Shown here one piece after another: positions 1 to 4,411 of a DNA stretch of 5,621 nt. Under the pieces are notes generated by a model. It worked only from the letters and a program-made list of their open reading frames with translations. It searched no databases and was not told where the DNA came from. This stretch comes from an uncultured Oxalobacteraceae bacterium (GTDB taxonomy: Bacteria > Pseudomonadota > Gammaproteobacteria > Burkholderiales > Burkholderiaceae). The first letter of the stretch is position 1, and every line of letters starts with the position of its first letter. A program made the position numbers and the translations under genes. The DNA lies in NCBI GenBank assembly GCA_946479255.1, contig CAMLFK010000310.1, positions 1-5,621 on the forward strand, in the 5' to 3' direction.

Positions 1-13
1 TAGGAGAACATAA

Positions 14-430
14 ATGGTGAATGCGATTACTGAACAGATGGATGCGATTAGGCAGGATTTGGCTGACGCAGACGAGGCTAAAGGCGAGCTTACAGTGAGC
101 GCACCTGGTGGGCGAAGTGGATTCTTGATGCTTTATAACTATTTTTCTCCAATAGTTGTATTACAAAATGGATCGCGGTTTGAGGCATCAGGCAGCGCGC
201 ATGACCAATATCAAAGAGGAGCCACAAGCCCAATTCTTGTTTCAGGAAACGATAGTATGGCCAAGTTGACGATAGCAAACGCAGTTTGGACATTTAGTAA
301 TAGCACTGCCGTCAGCGTGATCTCTATTGGCAATGAATTAATGATAAGGCTTAACCAAGATATCGCTGCTGCAGATTCACGATGGTCCTTGTCACGTAAT
401 TCTTGGCTCTACTTAAGAAACATAGGCTAG
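14..430 (+). CDS. Hypothetical protein, 138 aa, AT-rich orphan
   Basis: I do not recognise this protein. The ATG at 14 follows a strong Shine-Dalgarno (TAGGAG, bases 1-6) at good spacing, which fixes the start. Residues 1-25 are acidic and helical (MDAIRQDLADADEAK). The rest alternates hydrophobic and polar residues with many Ser, Asn and Trp (VWTF near 91, RWSLSRNSWLYL near 123-134), suggesting a beta-rich soluble fold. There is no signal peptide, clear membrane segment or catalytic motif. Codon use is AT-rich: a 60-base line inside it (121-180) is 30% GC by hand count, against 77% in the last gene of the window, so it was probably acquired from a low-GC source. Its place at the head of a row of small genes would suit a toxin/effector partner or immunity protein, but nothing in the sequence proves this. 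Confidence 0.7.
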   Translation: MVNAITEQMDAIRQDLADADEAKGELTVSAPGGRSGFLMLYNYFSPIVVLQNGSRFEASGSAHDQYQRGATSPILVSGNDSMAKLTIANAVWTFSNSTAVSVISIGNELMIRLNQDIAAADSRWSLSRNSWLYLRNIG

Positions 431-447
431 AGGTCAAGGAAAGCGCC

Positions 448-656
448 ATGCCAACGAACGAGTTCAACGATCACCAACTGCTGACCACTGCCAAGCACAT
501 CGTCCGCTCACGTAATGAAGTGTCTTGAGAGTTGCTGCAGCAGCGGTTGAACATCGGTCCGGTTCGCGCGGATCGTTACTTCAGCAGATGCAACTCGCGG
601 GCGACGTGAAGCCCAGCCCGTTACCTGGACGTTTTGTCGTCATCCGGTCTGCCTAA
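448..656 (+). pseudogene. Broken standalone FtsK-gamma-like winged-helix protein
   Basis: The ATG at 448 follows AAGGAAAGCGCC. It opens MPTNEFNDHQLLTTAKHIV and reads to a TGA at 526-528. The same frame continues as ELLQQRLNIGPVRADRYF. A one-base loss near 582 then moves the reading to the next frame, which gives QQMQLAGDVKPSP, then LPGRFVVIRSA and TAA at 654-656. Joined, the roughly 68-residue product matches the pattern of the FtsK gamma domain (A..IV....xxS...LQ.RL.IG..RA.R...QM...G.V), the winged helix that in FtsK reads KOPS sites. Here it stands alone without the motor ATPase, as happens on phages and mobile elements, where it could act as a small DNA-binding regulator. Two independent lesions make it a pseudogene, barring TGA read-through. 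The family call rests on pattern memory, not on a search. Confidence 0.7.
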
Positions 657-723
657 CGGTCTAGGAAACGCGCCGTGTGCGCCCGATAGCCGGCCGGTAG
701 CCGCGCGGGGAACAAATATCATC

Positions 724-912
724 ATGTCTCAAACCAAAGGCCAATGGATTGCCACGACTGGCGGGATGTTTGCCGATCCGCAGGAACGGCAAGTTCGCTT
801 GAGAATTCAGGCGCTCTCCGAAAAGGATCAAAAAGGCCAGTTGAGCGACGAAGAACGGGCTGAGTTGGTTCGTCTCATCAATTCGCTGCCCGACGACGAC
901 TCCGAGGAATAA
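724..912 (+). CDS. Small charged helical protein, 62 aa
   Basis: The family is not recognised. I chose the ATG at 724 (MSQTKGQWIATTGG) with a GGGGAA-like ribosome site at 707-712, about 11 bases upstream. The open frame extends back to a TTG at 634, but that stretch overlaps the 3' end of the broken gamma-domain gene and gives low-complexity residues. Residues 1-20 contain GQWIATTGGMFADPQ. Residues 21-56 are strongly charged and amphipathic (ERQVRLRIQALSEK, then SDEERAELVRLINSLP), probably two helices, and the tail is acidic (DDDSEE). There is no membrane segment or cysteine. Its stop lies one base before the ATG of the next gene, so the two are almost certainly co-translated. Confidence 0.65.
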   Translation: MSQTKGQWIATTGGMFADPQERQVRLRIQALSEKDQKGQLSDEERAELVRLINSLPDDDSEE

Positions 913-913
913 C

Positions 914-1150
914 ATGACCTCACGTACAACCGACCCTGTGCGGTGCAAATGCGGGCACGAAGGTGCGATCCGAACGAGCGAAAACGACTCGCCCTACTCG
1001 GCAAGTTGGGAGCAATACACGGTCGTCGGCCTCAACGGCGGATCACACCATGTCGAGCGGAGGTCGGCATCGTGGGAAGAGGTATTCGATGCCATCAAAC
1101 CTACTTGTCCTAAATGCGGGACGCTGCTGACCCCGGCTGAACTGGTGTAG
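914..1150 (+). CDS. Zinc-ribbon-like small protein, 78 aa
   Basis: The ATG at 914 follows a GAGG site (904-907) inside the end of the preceding gene, with a one-base gap between the two. Cysteines sit at 11 and 13 (CKCGHEG) and at 65 and 68 (CPKCGTLL). This is a paired-knuckle layout expected to bind one zinc ion, with about 50 residues between the halves. The inserted segment SENDSPYSASWEQYTVVGLNGG, followed by WEEVFDAIKPTCPKCG, resembles small uncharacterised proteins common in proteobacterial accessory regions. The metal site is inferred from cysteine spacing, and the first pair is CxC rather than CxxC. No DNA-binding or enzymatic motif is visible. It could be a structural or regulatory small protein; the role is unknown. 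Confidence 0.75.
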   Translation: MTSRTTDPVRCKCGHEGAIRTSENDSPYSASWEQYTVVGLNGGSHHVERRSASWEEVFDAIKPTCPKCGTLLTPAELV

Positions 1151-1159
1151 GAAAATAGC

Positions 1160-1498
1160 GTGAACATGGGAAACGACGCAACGGTGATGTCCGCAAGCGA
1201 GATGCCCTTCACTGACGAGCAGATGTCTGCTTGGGGATACGTCGCATGGCGGCTACTTGCGAACGGTTCAGTCATGGCAGTTGGGCCGATGCTCTTCGGG
1301 AATGGAAGGCTCTATCTCGATGTGCATGCAACAGGCTACAGCGATGCCTACTGCTACGACAGTTTCGATCACGTCATCGAAGGAATGCGAAATTTCGATC
1401 CCTCGATAGACAGGGAGCCTGGTGGATGGAAGCGTCATCCATATACGGGCCGACGTCGCCCCGATGGCAACGTCGAACAGGAACACGTGATTCGTTGA
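1160..1498 (+). CDS. Hypothetical phage-type protein, 112 aa (GTG start)
   Basis: The start is a GTG at 1160 with AGGA (1149-1152) at seven-base spacing. An in-frame ATG at 1166 is the alternative but sits farther from that site. The protein is soluble. Its core GPMLFGNGRLYLDVHATGYSDAYCYDSF (about 42-69) looks like short beta strands, and a helix DHVIEGMRNF follows. The C-terminal signature GGWKRHPYTGRRRPDGN (88-104) recalls the GW.RHP.TGRRRP.GD endings of small uncharacterised proteins in phages and prophages. That resemblance is from memory and gives no function. The gene sits nine bases behind the zinc-ribbon gene and belongs to the same transcription unit. No active-site motif is seen. 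Confidence 0.72.
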   Translation: MNMGNDATVMSASEMPFTDEQMSAWGYVAWRLLANGSVMAVGPMLFGNGRLYLDVHATGYSDAYCYDSFDHVIEGMRNFDPSIDREPGGWKRHPYTGRRRPDGNVEQEHVIR

Positions 1499-1514
1499 AC
1501 CAGGAAGGAAAACT

Positions 1515-1711
1515 ATGAGTGCTCTATAGAGACAGGCCTCCCGGCGCTCAAACGATGGGTGCCCTACTGGGTACTGCTGTGTGGTTGGGCCACCGCTATT
1601 GGGGCGTTCTACTTCCTCTTAAGGATATGGAATTGATTGAGCCCGGGCAAGGCGAACGCTTACGCGCTCGCAGCGTTGGCCGATACGGTCGGAAAAAGCC
1701 GGTGCCCATAG
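1515..1711 (+). pseudogene. Frameshifted single-TM microprotein
   Basis: An excellent ribosome site (AGGAAGGA, 1502-1509) precedes the ATG at 1515, yet the frame ends after MSAL at the TAG at 1527-1529. Adding one base near 1525 restores IETGLPALKRWVPYWVLLCG followed by WATAIGAFYFLLRIWN and TGA (1634-1636). This would be a protein of about 40 residues with one membrane helix (roughly WVPYWVLL to AFYFLL) behind a short positively charged stretch. The same frame past that TGA continues with LSPGKANAYALAALADTVGK to a TAG at 1709-1711. That reads like a cytoplasmic tail, so a second nonsense mutation is possible; this last part is less certain. The longer open frame on the same strand from 1519 is a shadow. 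The function is unknown. Confidence 0.6.
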
Positions 1712-1756
1712 GTACCCCGAGCCGGCCGGACGCTGGAGACTCTGGAGGATATTTTG

Positions 1757-1954
1757 ATGGACGAGGCAGGAAAATTTTCCCATGCGCTGTATGCGGTGTT
1801 GTACGCAGCCCGGAACAACGGATGCGACCTCAATCGCATGGTGGACACGATCAAGCGCGACATCATCGGGGACAACAGTATTCGTCCGTTACCGCAGGAT
1901 CAGGCAACCGTGATTCGTGTTGTTGAAGACGCCATCAAGGACATCATGCCCTGA
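1757..1954 (+). CDS. Small helical protein, 65 aa
   Basis: The ATG at 1757 has GGAGGA (1744-1749) at seven-base spacing, a near-ideal ribosome site; this decides against the TTG at 1754. The product is predicted to be all helical. HALYAVLYAARNNGCDLNRMVDTIKRDI (residues 9-37) forms one amphipathic unit. A short linker IRPLPQDQ (42-49) follows, then a second helix TVIRVVEDAIKDIM (51-64). There is no membrane segment and only one cysteine. I do not recognise the family. It lies between a decayed membrane microprotein gene and the duplicated leader upstream of 2129, and its strong translation signal argues that it is real despite its length. Confidence 0.68.
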   Translation: MDEAGKFSHALYAVLYAARNNGCDLNRMVDTIKRDIIGDNSIRPLPQDQATVIRVVEDAIKDIMP

Positions 1955-2011
1955 GCGAAAAGGACCCAGCAGCGCTTGCAACCGCGCACGACACGACAGC
2001 AGCATTAAGAA

Positions 2012-2032
2012 GGCCGGGTGCGGTGCCTGGCC
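2012..2032 (+). promoter_or_regulatory. Hairpin 1 of the leader unit
   Basis: Imperfect palindrome centred on 2022. As RNA, GGCC (2012-2015) pairs with GGCC (2029-2032). Inside this, G2017-G2018 pair with C2026-C2027, with G-U pairs at 2016/2028, 2019/2025 and 2020/2024. A stem of about nine pairs closes a very small loop. It is not followed by a T-run, so it is more likely a leader structure or protein site than a terminator. Confidence 0.45.
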
Positions 2033-2060
2033 AGGAAGGAAAGGCACAGCAGCACCTTAA

Positions 2061-2077
2061 GCCCGCCACGAGCGGGC
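2061..2077 (+). promoter_or_regulatory. Perfect 6-bp stem-loop
   Basis: GCCCGC (2061-2066) and GCGGGC (2072-2077) are exact reverse complements around a CACGA loop. It sits between the two leader units and has no downstream T-run. It may be an RNA stem or a transcription pause site; the role is unproven. Confidence 0.45.
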
Positions 2078-2090
2078 AGCAGCATTAAGG

Positions 2091-2111
2091 GGCTAGGCAC
2101 GGTGCCAGGCC
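2091..2111 (+). promoter_or_regulatory. Hairpin 2 of the leader unit, upstream of the two-TM gene
   Basis: The palindrome is centred on 2101. GGCAC (2096-2100) pairs with GTGCC (2102-2106). GGC (2091-2093) pairs with GCC (2109-2111) across a one-base mismatch and a G-U pair. It occupies the same place as hairpin 1 in its unit, but with different inner bases that still pair. It lies 18 bases before the start codon, close to the ribosome site, so it could affect translation. Confidence 0.45.
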
Positions 2112-2128
2112 GGCGTAAGGAAAGCGTC

Positions 2129-2374
2129 ATGTTAGAGAAATTTACGGAAGCGGCGTTCGACTACTGCTTCGCTATTTTGGAAGGGTTCGGTGGATTCTTC
2201 GAACGCACGCACGCGGTGGTTGGCTTGGGCGTGCCATTGCTCATCATGGCAGCGATACATCTATTATTGCCGCGCTGGGTGGAAGCAGGGATCTGGGCAT
2301 TCGTACTAGGACCCACGGCGGCGGCGGCCGTCACTATGGTAGCTCACGGCTTAGTGCTTACCCGACGCCATTGA
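2129..2374 (+). CDS. Two-TM small membrane protein, 81 aa
   Basis: The ATG at 2129 has TAAGGA (2116-2121) at seven bases and marks where coding character begins; the upstream frame covers the leader repeats. The N-terminal 25 residues (MLEKFTEAAFDYCFAILEGFGGFF) form an amphipathic helix. Two hydrophobic segments follow: about 29-47 (AVVGLGVPLLIMAAIHLLL) and about 53-77 (AGIWAFVLGPTAAAAVTMVA and on). A charged LTRRH tail ends the protein. By the positive-inside rule the C terminus, and perhaps both ends, face the cytoplasm. I do not recognise a family. Small two-TM proteins in such islands can be holin-like, immunity or toxin partners; none of these is proved here. The duplicated hairpin leader just upstream may control it. 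Confidence 0.72.
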   Translation: MLEKFTEAAFDYCFAILEGFGGFFERTHAVVGLGVPLLIMAAIHLLLPRWVEAGIWAFVLGPTAAAAVTMVAHGLVLTRRH

Positions 2375-2393
2375 ACTGGATCGGAAAATTGCA

Positions 2394-2981
2394 GTGAACG
2401 ACTTCAGCCAGCCCCCGATGCATATCGACCTCACACTTGACACGCACCAGTCTGTCTACCGCGAACGCTTACTTGAGCACTTGCTAATCGGAGATCTGCT
2501 GAAGTACTCATGGCTGCATGCGGGTGCGACGCTGGAGGTATCGCAGCCTTCGATCGACCGCTCGGGTCATGACGTAGTGCTGGAGGCTAATGGCGTGACA
2601 CGTCACCTGCAGTTGAAGTCCTCATCACACGCCGCCAGAACGCCGGCACAGAACGTACACCTTGGCTTGGCCGCGAAGCCGTCCGGGTGCGTCGTATGGA
2701 CACGCTTTGACCGCGCCACGATGACGCTCGGCCCGTTTCTATTTTTTGGTGCCGAACCAGGCCTGCCGCTGCCGCCGCTGGATGCATTTAAGATAGCAAA
2801 GCACACAAAGGGGAACAAGGACGGGGTGAAACAGGAGCGACCAAACCTGCGCGTCGTCCGGATGTCGCAGTTCCGCGAGATCGCCGATATACCGGCTCTC
2901 TACGTCGCCTTATTTGGCAAGGCTGTTGTAGACCCTGCGCCTGGTCAGCCGACGGTCTGTGCTGAACACCTGGACGAATAG
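2394..2981 (+). CDS. Putative PD-(D/E)XK-fold nuclease-like protein, 195 aa
   Basis: The start is a GTG at 2394, 19 bases after the preceding stop, with a weak CGGAAAA ribosome site; an in-frame ATG at 2418 is the alternative. The fold signature is RERLLEHLLIGDLLKYSW (23-40, with Glu29), then beta strands ATLEVSQPSIDRSGHDVVLE with Asp60, then RHLQLKSS with Gln73 and Lys75. E...D-x12-QxK is the arrangement of the PD-(D/E)XK superfamily, with Gln in place of the usual Glu, a variation known in some active nucleases of the fold. A conserved-looking second half follows (KPSGCVVWTRFDR, LGPFLFFGAEPG, KIAKHTKGNKDG). It may cut or bind nucleic acid, as in restriction, defence or effector proteins. 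No helicase, methylase or specificity subunit is nearby. The fold is fairly well supported; activity and role are inference. Confidence 0.7.
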   Translation: MNDFSQPPMHIDLTLDTHQSVYRERLLEHLLIGDLLKYSWLHAGATLEVSQPSIDRSGHDVVLEANGVTRHLQLKSSSHAARTPAQNVHLGLAAKPSGCVVWTRFDRATMTLGPFLFFGAEPGLPLPPLDAFKIAKHTKGNKDGVKQERPNLRVVRMSQFREIADIPALYVALFGKAVVDPAPGQPTVCAEHLDE

Positions 2982-2987
2982 TTGGAG

Positions 2988-3242
2988 ATGAGCGAGAAAA
3001 AATACAAAATGGATGAGTTGCAACGCCTCGCTTCCGATCTGCAGATGCTGGTATTACGTGAGGTGACAGGACATGACGCCGATACCGCAGCTATGTGGGC
3101 GAATAAACTTGTAGAGGAGACGTTTGCAGAGAAACCGCGTCCGCCACTGCTCCGTGTTTATCTCGATGAGATCGAGAAAAAAGCCACACGTGCTCGCGCT
3201 CTACGAGACCAGATCGAAGCCGTCAGGCGAGCGATTGTTTAG
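2988..3242 (+). CDS. Small helical protein adjacent to the nuclease-like gene, 84 aa
   Basis: The start is uncertain. The ATG at 2988 lies six bases after the stop of the nuclease-like gene, with GGAG directly against it. A TTG at 2982 (two codons earlier) and an ATG at 3009 are alternatives, and translational coupling to the upstream gene would explain the poor ribosome site. The protein is almost all helix: KMDELQRLASDLQMLVLREV (7-26), then DTAAMWANKLVEETF, a short break at KPRPPLL (49-55), then YLDEIEKKATRARALRDQIE, which has coiled-coil character. There are no cysteines or membrane segments. The tight link to a PD-(D/E)XK-like gene suggests a partner such as an inhibitor, immunity protein or subunit, but nothing in the sequence itself shows that. 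The family is not recognised. Confidence 0.68.
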   Translation: MSEKKYKMDELQRLASDLQMLVLREVTGHDADTAAMWANKLVEETFAEKPRPPLLRVYLDEIEKKATRARALRDQIEAVRRAIV

Positions 3243-3884
<642 letters not shown>

Positions 3885-3891
3885 ACCAATC

Positions 3892-3918
3892 AGCCTCCAC
3901 GATTCCCGGTGCGGTTCA
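3892..3918 (+). repeat. Right terminal inverted repeat of the IS3-type element
   Basis: Starting AGCCTCC and ending GGTGCGGTTCA, this 27-base segment matches the usual right end of this IS3 branch, whose left ends read TGAACCGCCCCGG. It ends in CA, as IS3-family elements do. It lies eight bases beyond the transposase stop, as expected. No inverted partner exists in the window. Confidence 0.75.
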
Positions 3919-3997
3919 TGGCGCGCCGCATTTTAGGTAATACAAGTCTGTACGCCAGGACCGTGCTCAGCAAGTAAAGGAACACGCCAGGAAAACA
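3919..3997. other. Spacer between the IS right end and the membrane-protein gene
   Basis: These 79 bases hold no gene. CGCCAGGA occurs twice (near 3952 and 3985), and the second copy supplies the ribosome site of the next gene. A short open stretch ending in TAA near 3975 could be the leftover 3' end of the gene the IS interrupted, but it is too short to identify. Confidence 0.4.
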
Positions 3998-4363
3998 ATG
4001 GAAAATGAATCGAATTCGATCCGGAGCCTCCTGCATCGACTCCCCCCTCTTCATCACATCGTTCTCATCGCTTTACTCGTCGGCCTCGGCACTTGGTACG
4101 CGTCTAAATCCCTGGATGAAGTTCATCAAGAAGTAGCGCAGCGTCAAGCGAGCAATGAACTGGACAATGAGCTGGAAAGTGGTCGCGTCGCCGAAATCGA
4201 GGCGATCAAGGCCAGACTGCGGAGCGCCGACCCCAAGCACGAGCAGACCTGTGCAAACGCCGCGAGCTTTCGCTATCCCGAAGAGAACAACGAAAGCGAG
4301 TTGGCCCACATGCGCCGAATCGAAAACTGTGTGGATCAGATAGCAAGGCGGGCAGCGCATTGA
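3998..4363 (+). CDS. Membrane-anchored protein with coiled-coil segment, 121 aa
   Basis: The ATG at 3998 has AGGA (3989-3992) at five bases. Residues 1-19 are polar with Arg and His. Residues 20-36 (HIVLIALLVGLGTWYAS) form a single membrane helix, with no signal-peptidase site that I can see. This makes it a probable inner-membrane anchor with the remainder in the periplasm. Residues 38-78 are charged and helical (LDEVHQEVAQRQASNELDNE, then AEIEAIKARL), likely a coiled coil. Two cysteines (85 and 111) could form a disulfide if periplasmic. The family is not recognised. Small anchored proteins of this type appear as immunity proteins or lysis-cassette parts in islands and prophages, but no partner is adjacent. 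It is the last gene before the GC-rich flank, and its stop lies in a duplicated 10-base motif. Confidence 0.72.
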   Translation: MENESNSIRSLLHRLPPLHHIVLIALLVGLGTWYASKSLDEVHQEVAQRQASNELDNELESGRVAEIEAIKARLRSADPKHEQTCANAASFRYPEENNESELAHMRRIENCVDQIARRAAH

Positions 4364-4383
4364 AGAGGAAAAGAGCGCATTGA
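4354..4383 (+). repeat. 10-base direct repeat at the composition boundary
   Basis: AGCGCATTGA occurs at 4354-4363, where it includes the stop codon of the membrane-protein gene, and again at 4374-4383, starting 20 bases later. The copies are identical. They may be a chance or local duplication, or a trace of a recombination junction where the island meets the GC-rich flank. Confidence 0.55.
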
Positions 4384-4411
4384 CGGTCTTCATCGAAATA
4401 CAGGTGAACCA

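Larger units (their letters stand above)
1955..2128. other. Non-coding leader region with duplicated hairpin units
   Basis: This 174-base stretch has no convincing gene. An open frame from a GTG at 2018 continues into the next gene, but its first 37 codons lie over the repeats. It contains two diverged copies of a leader unit, three CAGCAGCA...TTAAG blocks (1997-2009, 2047-2061, 2077-2089) and several hairpins, listed separately. I see no T-run that would make any hairpin an ordinary intrinsic terminator, and no convincing -35/-10 pair. Confidence 0.6.
1997..2131 (+). repeat. Diverged tandem leader duplication, period about 80
   Basis: CAGCAGCATTAAG occurs identically at 1997-2009 and 2077-2089, 80 bases apart. 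Each copy is followed by a 21-base imperfect palindrome (2012-2032 and 2091-2111) and then by an AAGGAAAG ribosome-site-like block (2036-2043 and 2117-2124). The second unit ends in the ATG of the two-TM gene; the first has no start codon. A third related block, CAGCAGCACCTTAAG, lies at 2047-2061. The arrangement looks like a duplicated 5' leader in which one copy lost its gene. Confidence 0.6.

Noticed and set aside
651..657. GCCTAAC as an integron attC core site, making the small genes a cassette array
   Set aside because: It fits RYYYAAC, but I found no matching GTTRRRY partner at a suitable distance, and no comparable sites between the other genes.
634..723. Upstream extension of the 62-residue gene to a TTG start
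   Set aside because: The extension overlaps the end of the gamma-domain pseudogene and lacks a ribosome site; the ATG at 724 is more plausible.
1231..1518. A 95-codon + frame within the 112-residue gene
   Set aside because: It is an alternate-frame shadow, Arg-rich and without a ribosome site; the GTG frame at 1160 has protein-like composition and a good translation signal.
1519..1926. A 135-codon + frame starting at 1519
   Set aside because: It overlaps both the broken one-TM gene and the 65-residue gene in another frame, has no ribosome site, and gives a low-complexity basic sequence.
2012..2111. Leader hairpins as rho-independent terminators
   Set aside because: None of the stems is followed by a run of T.
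2018..2128. GTG start 37 codons upstream of the two-TM gene
   Set aside because: It covers the duplicated hairpin leader, and the residues look non-coding. The ATG at 2129 has its own ribosome site.
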